The notes: a model not told the origin generated them from the sequence alone. A DNA stretch of 64,000 bases from Deltaproteobacteria bacterium (GCA_012517315.1 JAAYVE010000021.1:62001-126000); one strand, 5' to 3'; positions 35,969 to 44,853 are shown, counted from the first letter of the stretch. Numbers and translations are program-made.

Positions 35969-36263
35969 TGCAGTCTTCCTCCCTTGAGACCTTCATAAAA
36001 GTTCGGCATATGGGATAGTTGGAACAGCGGAACCGCAACGCCCTCTTTTCCCGCTTGTAAGCATGCATCGGCTTTCCGCATTTGGGACACACGGGTTTGT
36101 CGGACAGGACGTGCCTGCTGGAGTGACGGGAAAACTGCCTCTTGCACACCAGGCAAATGAACCTCTGTTTTCCATTCCTGGTCTTTCCGTACTTGTAATA
36201 AGCCTCGGAGTCGCAAATGGGGCAGCGGACTCCATGAAGAGACCCGCTCGAAGAGGTTTCCAT
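35949..36263 (-). CDS. double zinc-ribbon protein (InsA-like N-terminus)
   Basis: A protein of 104 residues with two zinc ribbons. The first, CPICDSEAYYKYGKTRNGKQ then CLVC, looks like the zinc-binding start of IS1-type InsA transposition proteins. The second, CPKCGKPM then CSNYPIC, resembles topoisomerase-type zinc ribbons. No InsB-like transposase partner is present, so it is probably a free-standing DNA- or RNA-binding protein rather than an insertion element. It is the first gene of the operon with the HMA-like protein. AGGAAAGCC precedes the ATG. Confidence 0.7.
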   Translation of the reverse strand: METSSSGSLHGVRCPICDSEAYYKYGKTRNGKQRFICLVCKRQFSRHSSRHVLSDKPVCPKCGKPMHAYKREKRALRFRCSNYPICRTFMKVSREEDCNGSVHP

Positions 36264-36396
36264 GGCTTTCCTGTATCTTCGGGGCGGCTTGAAGGGGATT
36301 GCCCGATCCCCGGCACCCCCCCGGCGAGAGGGGACAGCTCATACAATGAAGAAACGGCATTGGGCAAGGTTCCACTTCTTTTCATGTTTCCAATCA

Positions 36397-36410
36397 CCAA
36401 CTGCAGTTGG
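36397..36410. repeat. 14-bp perfect palindrome
   Basis: CCAACTGCAGTTGG lies in the 416-base gap 36264-36679, between the Pho-box-like array and the zinc-ribbon gene. It could be an operator. The rest of the gap shows no gene. Confidence 0.4.
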
Positions 36411-36430
36411 CGCAACTTTAGGAGAGATTT

Positions 36431-36468
36431 GTTACAGATTGGTGAACATCATGTGAAGATTGTGAAAC
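36431..36468 (-). promoter_or_regulatory. Pho-box-like array upstream of the zinc-ribbon/HMA-like operon
   Basis: On the plus strand GTTAC at 36431 and GTGAA at 36442, 36453 and 36462 are spaced 11, 11 and 9 bases apart. On the minus strand they read TTCAC repeats. The nearest gene they could serve is the minus-strand zinc-ribbon gene, whose start lies 168 bases away. Confidence 0.5.
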
Positions 36469-36679
36469 GGCACCGCAGGGAGTGTGGGGGCAAAGATGGT
36501 GTCGAGAGGAGACTGAAGGGGAAAACCTCGGTGGGGATGCGAAATTCCTCTTGCCTAAGAAGGATAGAGAGCGGAGGCAGCCTTTGCGGAAGGCGCTTCC
36601 CCCGACTCTTGGCAGGGGGTTGCCGCCACGGTAGAGATGGACTCGCGGCGGCTTCCCCTGCCATGGGCCGCCCGAAGAT

Positions 36680-37981
36680 TTAGAGGAGTCTTGCACCCAT
36701 CTCCGCCACGCGGGAACGCTCCCCTTTCCTGAGGGTGATGTGCCCCGCCAGATCCTCGCCCTTGAGTTTTTCCACCAGGTAGGACAAACCGTTGCTGCTT
36801 GCGTCCAGGTAGGGGTGGTCGATCTGTTCGGGATCTCCCGTGAAGACGATCTTGGAGCCTTCGCCCACCCGGGTGATGAGGGTCTTGATCATGTGAGGCG
36901 AAAGGTTTTGCGCCTCATCGCAGATGATGAACTGCCTGGGGATGCTCCTCCCCCGAATGTAGGTCAGGGCTTCCATTTCCAGCACTCCGCGCCGCCTGAG
37001 ATCTTCCATGATATCAAACGGATCCTGGCAGTCGCGCAGGAGATACTCCAAGTTGTCGTAAATCGGTTGCATCCACGGCCGCAACTTCTCTTCCTTGGAT
37101 CCGGGCAGATAGCCCAGATCATCCCCCATGGGGATGACGGGGCGCGTCACCAAAAGCCGGGTGTACGTGTTTTGCTCCACCACCTTTTCCAGCCCCACGG
37201 CGAGGGCGAGGAGCGTCTTGCCCGTGCCTGCCCGGCCCACCAGCGTGACCACCTTGATGCTGTCATCCAGGAGGAGTTCGAAGGCGAACCGCTGCTCCTT
37301 GTTGAGGGCACGGATTCCCCAGTTGATGGAGTCCCCGTGGGCGAGGGACCAGAGCGTGTTCTGGGAGTACCTGCAGAGGGCGGACTGGGAGGCGGTGTTG
37401 CGGTTTCTGAGAACGAAAAATTGGTGGGGCAGAGCGTTACAGTGGCCGTTGACGCAAAGCTTGCCTTCCTGGAAAAATGTCTCCATTTCTACCGTAGAAA
37501 CCAAGATTTCACCGGCTCCGGTGTAAAGCTGATCGTAGTCCACCTTGTCGTTGATGAAGTCTTCCGCGGGGATGCCAAGGACGTCCGCTTTCAAGCGGAG
37601 GTTGAGATCCTTGGTCACCAGGATAACGGGACTGTGGTTTTCGCGCTTCAAATTGTAAGCGACGGTGAGGATGCGGTTGTCGTGTTTCTTGGAATCCAGC
37701 CCCAAGCCGAATTCGCCGGGGTCCGAATGGTTGAGTTCGATCCAAAGCTGCCCCCCGTTGGGCAGCGGCACGCCTTCCGACAATCGCCCGCTCAGTCGCA
37801 GACCGTCCAGTTTCTGGGATACCACCCGCGCGTTTCGTCCAATTTCGTCTTGACGCTTCTTCTGGTTATCCACCTCCTCGATGACGGCGAATGGAATCAC
37901 CACGTTGTTTTCCTGGAACGCAAACAGGGCCTCGGGGTTGTGCAGCAACACGTTGGTATCCAAAACATAGGTCTTGGGCAT
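36680..37981 (-). CDS. phoH: PhoH-family protein with N-terminal PIN domain
   Basis: A protein of 433 residues of the PhoH2 type. A PIN ribonuclease-like domain covers about 1-140, with acidic residues in YVLDTNVLLH near the start and VTKDLNLRLKA. A PhoH ATPase follows, with Walker A GRAGTGKT near 249-256 and Walker B IICDEAQN. Such proteins are RNA helicase/RNase fusions; PhoH was first seen as phosphate-starvation inducible. It is a single-gene unit between the zinc-ribbon operon and the glycosyltransferase gene. I see no GTGA array directly before it. Confidence 0.92.
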   Translation of the reverse strand: MPKTYVLDTNVLLHNPEALFAFQENNVVIPFAVIEEVDNQKKRQDEIGRNARVVSQKLDGLRLSGRLSEGVPLPNGGQLWIELNHSDPGEFGLGLDSKKHDNRILTVAYNLKRENHSPVILVTKDLNLRLKADVLGIPAEDFINDKVDYDQLYTGAGEILVSTVEMETFFQEGKLCVNGHCNALPHQFFVLRNRNTASQSALCRYSQNTLWSLAHGDSINWGIRALNKEQRFAFELLLDDSIKVVTLVGRAGTGKTLLALAVGLEKVVEQNTYTRLLVTRPVIPMGDDLGYLPGSKEEKLRPWMQPIYDNLEYLLRDCQDPFDIMEDLRRRGVLEMEALTYIRGRSIPRQFIICDEAQNLSPHMIKTLITRVGEGSKIVFTGDPEQIDHPYLDASSNGLSYLVEKLKGEDLAGHITLRKGERSRVAEMGARLL

Positions 37982-38168
37982 AAGGGGTTCTCCTCACAGG
38001 AAGGTAGGAAAGGTAGGGTGGCTCCGTCTGACGCCCCGGAGTCCATTTGGGGAAATGAAAGAAATCGGGCATGGAAGAAAACGCCTCTGACCGGCATTTC
38101 AATGGAGACGCACCGATTCTAACCGAGAAAAGCGGCTACAGCAAGAAAACGTTTGAGACGACACGCCG

Positions 38169-40649
38169 TCAAACCGCCCGATCCATTTGGATCGGCAGCG
38201 ACAGGGAATTGTCCCGGTACATTTTCCACGTCCGATCAAAGGCTTCCTCAAAGGAGCGGTCTTCCATGTATTTGCGGGCGGCACAGCCCATTTCTCTCAG
38301 TCGCTCGGGAGATTCCAGGAGGCGCTCGATGGCGGCGAGGAGGCTTTCGGCGTCATCCCCCTTTACGACCACGCCGGTTTTGCCGGGAATCATGTTCTCC
38401 CTTGGACCACCGCAGTTGCTCACAACGACGGGAATCCCCGACGCCTGGGCCTCCAGGACAACGTTTCCGAACGTGTCGGTGGTGCTGGGAAAAACGAAAA
38501 GATCACAGGAGGCGTAGATCTTGGCGAGTTCCTCACCCTCTACATATCCCGTGAAATGGGAAGGGGTCCCCCGCATCATTTCCTGAAACTCCTCGTGGTA
38601 GGGACCGTCCCCCACGAAGACGAACCCTACCTCTGGATGGGTCCGGAGGAGCCGGCGGCAAACGTTTCCAAGAAGCTGGAGGTTCTTTTCCTTGGAAATC
38701 CGCCCAACGTAGAGGATCTTCGGTCCTTTCGGAAGCCCCGTGCGATCAGCGAGAAAGGGGAGGTCCCGCTTGGAGGGATGAAAACGCTCCACGTCGATGC
38801 CCCTGGGGAAGATGCGGATTTTTTCCGGCTTGATCCCTCTGTCAAGGAGTTCCTGACCGGTGCTCCTGGAGGGAACGTAGACGAAGTCCATTTGTTCATA
38901 GTACCAGAGTGTGTATTTCCACACGAGGTCCTGGATGCCGGAATCCCCGGTGAGGTGCCACGCGTACTGGGGCAGTGCCGTGTGATAAGTACCCGTGATG
39001 GGGAGTTTCAGGATCCTTGCGATGGCGAGGGCCGCCAGACCGATGGGGCCGGGGGTCGCGGAATGGATATGGGTGAAGTCCATTTGAAAGCAGTAGTCCA
39101 GCATTTCAAGGAAGGGAGGATAGAAAAGCTTTTGCTCCGGGTATTCCGGGAGTTCATAGACACCGATGGGTTTGAAGTTGCGGATTCCCTCCCTCTTTTC
39201 ACGCATTTCGGCATCACAGGTGATCACTGTGAGGTTCTTACCGGTTTTCAATGCCATGCGCACCTGGTGCTGCAGGGTGAGCGCCACCCCGTTGACTTCG
39301 TAAAACGTGTCCGTGAAGTGCCCGACGCGGACCGGCTTGCGCCCTGACTCGCCTTGGGCCTCGCCGTCACTGAAGCGTTTCACAAGAGCATCGCAGAAAC
39401 ATCGGTCCTTGGTGAACACGGAGAAGGAGACGAAGTAGGGGGCGAGAAGAGAATAGAGGGAGCCCGCGGAGCCGATGGTCTGGAAAATGTTGAAAAGCTG
39501 GCCGCCCGACAGGTGGTCGAGGAGATGGTTCCCGAAATGCAGCAGGGCCTTGTTGGATACCTTGTTGACGAAATGGAACCACGTTTCTTCCACATGGCCG
39601 GGCTTGACTTTGCCATTGCCGTTCCCGGCGCCGTTTCCGTTCCTGAATGCGTCAACGAACGCGGGATCGTCTGAAATGAGTCGCCGGGTTTCGTACCGGA
39701 GCAGATCCTGGAGCCGTTTTCCCTTGGCAGGCTCAAAGCGCCGGGTCCTCCTGGAATTCCAGAACCAGTAGAACCTTTTCAAGAGCCCGTTGTGTTCCTG
39801 GGAATCGGGATCGAGGAAACGGTCGATGAACTGGAGGAAGGGGTCCTTGTTCACGTGGCGGCCTATTTGGAAACGGTTCTTGTAGAACTGGTACGCGATG
39901 CCGTAGAGGTTGTGGGCGAGGGTCCGGGGAGTGGAACCCTCTCCCCTCACCTTTCCGCGCCCCTGCCGGATCCCCAGGAAAAAGCCTTGGATGTCCATGG
40001 CATCCGGGACCTCGGTGAAGTGCCTGGCGATGTTGAGTGCGCTATGGTCGTCTGAGCCGCCCGTGAGATGTTTTATCCAGGGTTCGTCATGGAGCGGGTT
40101 CATGCGGTGCTTTTCCGCCAAACGTTCCATGTCCTCCGGTCGCAGGCGACCCAAGACTTCCTCCAGGCAGCGGTTCTGCGAAGGGTCCCGTGAACCGTTG
40201 ATCTCAAAATTCTTGAACAGGAGGAGAAACTGTTCGAAATGGTCGACGGTGAGCCGATCGTTGATGGAAAACAGGGGGTGTGCCAGGACATGGTGGATTC
40301 CCTTTTCATGGAGATAGGCCGCCAATTCAAAAATGTCTCGGCGCAGGTCCTGGATCTCTGAATGGATCGCTTCGTCGATGTCGTAAACGAGGACGTGTAC
40401 CTTGCAACCCCCTTCGGGAAAATAGGTTGTGACCTCCTCACTGATGAATACATTGGGCAGATGGGCGATTTCGAGGCATCCTTCAATGGAATTGTGATCC
40501 GTGATGGTGACATGGGTCATGCCTTTTTCCAGTGCGATGCGGTGGAGAACGGAGGGCTCGGTGAAGCTCTCCGGACATCCGAACTTCTGCAGGACCCACT
40601 GAGAGGGTCTCCGGGAGAACTTGGAATGGACATGAAGGTCGATTCGCAT
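38169..40649 (-). CDS. PHP-domain / GT4 glycosyltransferase fusion
   Basis: A two-enzyme fusion of 826 residues. Residues 1-240 form a PHP phosphoesterase domain with metal-binding DLHVHSKFS at the start, TDHNS and GSDDH. A linker follows, with a short NGNGAGNGNGK stretch. From about 450 there is a GT-B glycosyltransferase of family GT4, with TFYEVNGVALT, PRGIDVERFHPS and the E-x7-E region ending DTFGNVVLEAQASG. The GT half resembles lipid glycosyltransferases of phosphate-starved bacteria, which is inference. ATG 40649 is chosen because PHP domains begin there. It follows the small Psd gene by 94 bases. Confidence 0.88.
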   Translation of the reverse strand: MRIDLHVHSKFSRRPSQWVLQKFGCPESFTEPSVLHRIALEKGMTHVTITDHNSIEGCLEIAHLPNVFISEEVTTYFPEGGCKVHVLVYDIDEAIHSEIQDLRRDIFELAAYLHEKGIHHVLAHPLFSINDRLTVDHFEQFLLLFKNFEINGSRDPSQNRCLEEVLGRLRPEDMERLAEKHRMNPLHDEPWIKHLTGGSDDHSALNIARHFTEVPDAMDIQGFFLGIRQGRGKVRGEGSTPRTLAHNLYGIAYQFYKNRFQIGRHVNKDPFLQFIDRFLDPDSQEHNGLLKRFYWFWNSRRTRRFEPAKGKRLQDLLRYETRRLISDDPAFVDAFRNGNGAGNGNGKVKPGHVEETWFHFVNKVSNKALLHFGNHLLDHLSGGQLFNIFQTIGSAGSLYSLLAPYFVSFSVFTKDRCFCDALVKRFSDGEAQGESGRKPVRVGHFTDTFYEVNGVALTLQHQVRMALKTGKNLTVITCDAEMREKREGIRNFKPIGVYELPEYPEQKLFYPPFLEMLDYCFQMDFTHIHSATPGPIGLAALAIARILKLPITGTYHTALPQYAWHLTGDSGIQDLVWKYTLWYYEQMDFVYVPSRSTGQELLDRGIKPEKIRIFPRGIDVERFHPSKRDLPFLADRTGLPKGPKILYVGRISKEKNLQLLGNVCRRLLRTHPEVGFVFVGDGPYHEEFQEMMRGTPSHFTGYVEGEELAKIYASCDLFVFPSTTDTFGNVVLEAQASGIPVVVSNCGGPRENMIPGKTGVVVKGDDAESLLAAIERLLESPERLREMGCAARKYMEDRSFEEAFDRTWKMYRDNSLSLPIQMDRAV

Positions 40650-40743
40650 GATGGAGAATCCTTTCAACATTGAGCTTGCACCAACTGAAACTGACGGTAT
40701 GCCTCCCGCAGCCGCCGCATTTCCATGGCTGTCCGGCAATCCT

Positions 40744-41457
40744 TCACTCGACGAGGATCGTCTCCCCCGCGCGAACTCTCTGGCCGGGACGGACCCGCAT
40801 CACCATTTCCTCGTCCCAGGGAAAAATCAGGTCCACCTGCGACCCGATGCGGATCATCCCGAAGACCGTTCCTTTCTCGACGCGATCTCCAGGCCGGAAG
40901 TAGCTTTCGATCCCGCGCACATTGAGCCCCGCAATCTGGACGACGTAGAAGGGAAGACGTTTCCCCGCGAAGATCCCGTCGATCTTGGTCACCGTTCTTT
41001 CGTTTTGAACGATGTGCATGGAGTTCTTGTAATGGGGCAACCGGCCCAGGATGGTGCGAAGATGCATGGGCCCCATGTGGACGTTTTCGCCCGCGGGCGG
41101 ATGATGACGAATGAACCGGATCTCGCCTGTCACGGGTGAACGGTTGTAGTGCACGTCGAAAGGGCTCATGAAGACGCCGATGACCGCCTTTCTGAGAGAC
41201 ACGTCTTCCTTGAGAATGTCGCGCACGGAAATGGGAACACCCTGTTTCACGGACACCACCTCTTCGTGGGGCTCAACCACTTTTGCATAGACCACCGTCC
41301 CGTCGGCAGGGCTCACGATGTTCTCACCCGAAGGAGGGGTGCGTGGAGGGTTGCGAAAAAACCAGATATATCGCCAGAAGAGGAAGGCGAACACGACGAG
41401 GAAAACGAGAGCGAAGAAGACGCTCAAGGGTGTGATCGTCAATCGGTATAATTCCAT
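40744..41457 (-). CDS. psd: phosphatidylserine decarboxylase, short (PSD-B) type
   Basis: A pyruvoyl decarboxylase proenzyme of 237 residues. Two adjacent hydrophobic stretches near residues 8-34 anchor it in the membrane. SPADGTVV (49-56), FDVHYNRSPVTG (100-111) and the cleavage site Gly205-Ser206 (RIGSQVD) mark the family. It is much shorter than the other decarboxylase at 31743. Its ATG overlaps the end of the methyltransferase gene by 19 bases, and the glycosyltransferase gene follows. Archaetidylserine-type activity cannot be excluded. Confidence 0.9.
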   Translation of the reverse strand: MELYRLTITPLSVFFALVFLVVFAFLFWRYIWFFRNPPRTPPSGENIVSPADGTVVYAKVVEPHEEVVSVKQGVPISVRDILKEDVSLRKAVIGVFMSPFDVHYNRSPVTGEIRFIRHHPPAGENVHMGPMHLRTILGRLPHYKNSMHIVQNERTVTKIDGIFAGKRLPFYVVQIAGLNVRGIESYFRPGDRVEKGTVFGMIRIGSQVDLIFPWDEEMVMRVRPGQRVRAGETILVE

Positions 41458-42131
41458 ATTTTGTCTTGAAGCACTCTCACCAGGGCGACCCCGGAGGAGA
41501 AAGGAAAGTTGACCACTTCGAAGAACGCCTCCTCTTTTTTCAGAATTTTCAGCCAGCGCTTGACGCCCGAATGACGGATGAGTTCCCGGACGTAAATGTT
41601 GGTGTCATGGAGAAAGAGGTAGGTATTCTTGTGGGAATGCTCCAGAATGTGCAGGAAATCGTACTTCACGTCCCTGAAGGAGTGGCTGCCGTCGATGAAG
41701 GCGACATCGACCTGGGGAAGGCTCAGTTGCCGGTAGCGGGGAAAGAACTCATCATTGCGCATCTTGTAGTGCGTGACAATCTTTTCCACCCCGAACTGCC
41801 GGAAGTGCTCCAACACTCTCTGCGGTTCATCCCATTTTCCATTCCCCCCCAACGTTTTGAAAGGCCCGTCCTTTAGGAGTGAATAGGAAGGATCCACGAA
41901 GGTGAGCCGACCTTCGCCATTGTCCTTGATGCCCAGGGCGAGGCAAACGACACTGAAGCCGTAACCCGAGCCGATGACCAGTGTGTGGGCGGGGCGAAGG
42001 GCACGCACGAGGCCGTAATACAGAAAACCGAAACCCAGGTTGAGGTCCCCCGGTCGTTCATTGTGGCCCAGGGGCTTTGCGTGCTTGAAAATGTCACTGA
42101 GGAGCGCTTCGTTGAGGCTGATCGGTTCCAC
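41439..42131 (-). CDS. class I SAM-dependent methyltransferase
   Basis: A protein of 230 residues of the Methyltransf_24 type. The SAM-binding loop is LVIGSGYGFSVV near 51-62, an acidic residue follows in LTFVDPSY, and VAFIDGSHSF is the metal-binding-like segment found in sugar- and catechol-type O-methyltransferases. A GTG start is chosen because AGGAGG lies four bases before it. It is the first gene of the operon with the short Psd and the PHP/GT4 gene, so it may methylate a lipid headgroup or its sugar, which is inference. Confidence 0.8.
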   Translation of the reverse strand: MEPISLNEALLSDIFKHAKPLGHNERPGDLNLGFGFLYYGLVRALRPAHTLVIGSGYGFSVVCLALGIKDNGEGRLTFVDPSYSLLKDGPFKTLGGNGKWDEPQRVLEHFRQFGVEKIVTHYKMRNDEFFPRYRQLSLPQVDVAFIDGSHSFRDVKYDFLHILEHSHKNTYLFLHDTNIYVRELIRHSGVKRWLKILKKEEAFFEVVNFPFSSGVALVRVLQDKIWNYTD

Positions 42132-42176
42132 TGCACCTCCTGTCTGTTTTTTTCGGGGGATTCATAGTCCGTGCTT

Positions 42177-42226
42177 TTGACAGGAGTGTGGCGATTTGAA
42201 GGACTTTTTGTGACAAACGCGTGGAG
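42177..42226 (-). promoter_or_regulatory. possible Pho-box-like array upstream of the methyltransferase operon
   Basis: On the plus strand TTGAC at 42177, GTGGC at 42188, GTGAC at 42210 and GTGGA at 42221 share an 11-base register; the copy at 42199 (AAGGA) is degenerate. Weaker than the other arrays. It lies 46-95 bases before the GTG start. Confidence 0.35.
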
Positions 42227-42270
42227 TGCCTGGTGGGCTCTGCCTTTCCGCGGAGGGTCCATCTGGTGTC

Positions 42271-43173
42271 TCACCCCACGGTCAGGCGGTTTCTTCCTCC
42301 TCTCTTGCTCTGGTAAAGGAGGGTATCGGCTCTTTTCAGCAAGGTCTCCAAGCTCTCATCGCTCCGAGTAGGGGTCCCTCCCATGGATAGGGTGACGTGG
42401 AGATCCTCCTGAGCGATTCGAAGGTAAGAGTGCTCCACGAGAACGCGCAGGCGGTTCCCGATATTCTCGAGCTGGCGAAGCCTCACATTCCTGATGATTC
42501 CCAAGAATTCCTCGCCTCCCCATCGGCCGATGACGTCAAAAGGCCTTGCGTTTTTGACCAGCGTCTCGGAAACGAACTGAAGGACACGGTCCCCGACGTC
42601 ATGGCCGTAGGTGTCGTTGAATTGCTTGAAGTGATCGATGTCCATGAAGAGCACGCCGAAGGGGACACCGAAACGCTTCTGCTCCTCGAAGCGAACGAGC
42701 ATCTCCTTTTCCATGCCACGTCGGTTCGCCAAGCGGGTGAGATGATCCAGGAGGGCCATTTCCTCCAGTTCCTTGATCCTCTGTTCGGAAGCCCGCTGGT
42801 TGCTCAGGTCGGCAAAAAGTTCGATGCCCCCGATCACCCTGCCGTCTTCATCGGTGAGCGGGCTGGTCCGCACCGAAACGGGAACCCTGTGACCCGCCTT
42901 GTGATGCAGGTAGACTTCTGCTTCTCTATCCTTTCCATCCGCCATGGTCATGGCGAGGGGGCACATTCCCCTGCAGAGTGAGCGGCCGCTGCCGTCCACG
43001 TGGGTGAGAATGCTGTCTGCGCAAGACGTCCCGAGGACCTCCGCCGCCCGGAATCCGGAGATCCTCTCGGCGGCCTTGTTCCAGTAGCGTATGATCCGCT
43101 CCTTGTCCACCACGTACAACCCGTCATGGAGGTTTTCCAAAACCCGTCCGTAGGAACCCCCGTCAAATTGCAT
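42271..43173 (-). CDS. PAS-GGDEF diguanylate cyclase
   Basis: A probable c-di-GMP synthase of 300 residues. A PAS domain covers about 8-130 (GLYVVDKERIIRYWNKAAERISG) and contains two cysteines in LCRGMC. The GGDEF domain begins near 145 and carries the active GGEEF, with the inhibitory RxxD site five residues before it (RPFD), so product feedback is likely. The start follows AAGGGTG. An in-frame ATG 93 bases upstream is less likely. Single-gene unit. Confidence 0.9.
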   Translation of the reverse strand: MQFDGGSYGRVLENLHDGLYVVDKERIIRYWNKAAERISGFRAAEVLGTSCADSILTHVDGSGRSLCRGMCPLAMTMADGKDREAEVYLHHKAGHRVPVSVRTSPLTDEDGRVIGGIELFADLSNQRASEQRIKELEEMALLDHLTRLANRRGMEKEMLVRFEEQKRFGVPFGVLFMDIDHFKQFNDTYGHDVGDRVLQFVSETLVKNARPFDVIGRWGGEEFLGIIRNVRLRQLENIGNRLRVLVEHSYLRIAQEDLHVTLSMGGTPTRSDESLETLLKRADTLLYQSKRGGRNRLTVG

Positions 43174-43296
43174 GGCACGTTCACCCTTCCCTGCAGACTC
43201 TCTTGAATGCTGGTCGTGTTGTATGAACATCAACCCTCGGGTGCAACAGATTTCTCCGGCCATCACAACCGAAACACGGCATGAACCGATCCCGGT

Positions 43297-44853
43297 TCAT
43301 GGAAGCAGGAGAGCCAGGTGGGCCAACTCCCCCAGCACTTCCTCCAGCACGCGGGCCTTTTCCTCGCGGAGGGAAGCCGGAGTCCCCTCCAGACGATTTT
43401 GACGTTCGTGGATTGTCCCCTCGAATCCTTCCATGGAATCCATCAGGGTTTCCCGATCCCGCGTTCCGTCCAGCAACCGAAGGACCTGGCAGGCCACGGG
43501 ATCCTCCAGATGAACGGTCCCATGGCACAGGTTGGTGAGGAAGTTTCCGTTTTCGATCTGCAACCGCGCCAAGGGGCTCGCTGAAGGGCGCTCGCCGGGG
43601 GATCGGGAGAGTCGGACGGGGCTCAGATGCGGCTGTACGAGACCCACCCCGAACGTCTGTACCAAAATCTCTCCGAGGAGACGCCGTTGCTCCCCGTTGG
43701 TTTCCCTCCCATGAAGCGCCGCAGCCCCGGTGAGGAGTTGATCGAAGGAGAGCGCACCCGGCCAGGCATTGGCGAGACAAACCATGACCGCCTTCGCCAG
43801 GGGGTGACCGGTCTTCATGCGAGCCCCAGCAGGCCCCGCAAAGGTCTCCTCGGCCTCTGATGCGATTTCCGGGTTCTCGGAAACAGGACGCGCCGGGGAA
43901 GAGAAGAAAAAGCGCTGCATACGTTCGCTGCGAACGTCCCGGTCCAGCCGGACAGTGCGCCGGCACAGCAGCGTCTGGCGGAACCTTCTGCATGTGAGGA
44001 AATCCAGGTACTGCTCCCGGGCAACGGGGTTCTCCTCTAATGCTTCCATGGCTTTTCGGGCCGCGTCGGAAATGTGGTCCACCTGCATCGTGTGGTACTC
44101 GGCCTCACACAGGTATTGCATGTCGTGACGCCCTGCCTGTTCCATGAACTCGTGGAAATAGAAGGGCTGGTTGATGGGGGCGAGATCGTCGTGGAAGAGG
44201 TGGTGATCGCTCTGCTTCAGGACACGATCGAGTTCCTTGTGCAACAAGAGGTCGTACGGGTCCCCGTCCCCCGGCCGGGCCTGGACGAGAAACCTGAGGA
44301 GCGCACGTGCCTGACTGATCTTTGTCACGGGATCCGGAGCGTTATGCACGTGATAGCGCATCATCTCCCGGACCATTTCCCGGATGTGACAGCCGGGGTA
44401 GGTGTTGTAGCTGACGAAGGCGACACCGTGTGGAGAAAGAAGCGCCTCCATGATCTGAAGCAGTCTTTCCCTCAAGGGTGGGGCAACCCAGGAATAGAAA
44501 CCATGAGCGATGATGTAGTCGAACTCTCCCATTGCTTCGGGAAAATCCGCCAGGTCCATTTCCAGCAACTGAAGGTTCGCGAACCCGAGGGCTTCCCTGA
44601 TGGAGAGACCTGTTGCGATGGCGCAGGAGGAGGTGTCGATCCCCACGAACTCTGCTTGCGGGAAACCCATGGCCATGGGGATGATGTTCGCTCCATCACC
44701 ACAGCCCACTTCCAGCACGCGGCAATGTTCCACCGGGGGAGGGGTCATGCCGAGCAATGCGGCGAGTGTGGAAAGCCTGTCGGGATGAGTGTGGGGGCGA
44801 GGTCGGCCTGGGTAGGGAACCAAGTCGTAAAGGTGGGACCTTTGGAGGCTCAT
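43297..44853 (-). CDS. methyltransferase with C-terminal regulatory domain
   Basis: A protein of 518 residues. The N-terminal SAM-binding domain (about 40-200) has VLEVGCGDGANIIPMA and an acidic partner in EFVGIDTS. The C-terminal region (about 215-380 onwards) resembles the methyltransferase regulatory domain found in proteins such as Rickettsia protein-lysine methyltransferases. Probable protein or small-molecule methyltransferase; substrate unknown. No partner gene is close. Confidence 0.78.
   Translation of the reverse strand: MSLQRSHLYDLVPYPGRPRPHTHPDRLSTLAALLGMTPPPVEHCRVLEVGCGDGANIIPMAMGFPQAEFVGIDTSSCAIATGLSIREALGFANLQLLEMDLADFPEAMGEFDYIIAHGFYSWVAPPLRERLLQIMEALLSPHGVAFVSYNTYPGCHIREMVREMMRYHVHNAPDPVTKISQARALLRFLVQARPGDGDPYDLLLHKELDRVLKQSDHHLFHDDLAPINQPFYFHEFMEQAGRHDMQYLCEAEYHTMQVDHISDAARKAMEALEENPVAREQYLDFLTCRRFRQTLLCRRTVRLDRDVRSERMQRFFFSSPARPVSENPEIASEAEETFAGPAGARMKTGHPLAKAVMVCLANAWPGALSFDQLLTGAAALHGRETNGEQRRLLGEILVQTFGVGLVQPHLSPVRLSRSPGERPSASPLARLQIENGNFLTNLCHGTVHLEDPVACQVLRLLDGTRDRETLMDSMEGFEGTIHERQNRLEGTPASLREEKARVLEEVLGELAHLALLLP

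Noticed and set aside
35949-36263. An IS1-type insertion sequence
   Set aside because: Only an InsA-like zinc ribbon is present; there is no InsB, no terminal inverted repeats and no target duplication.
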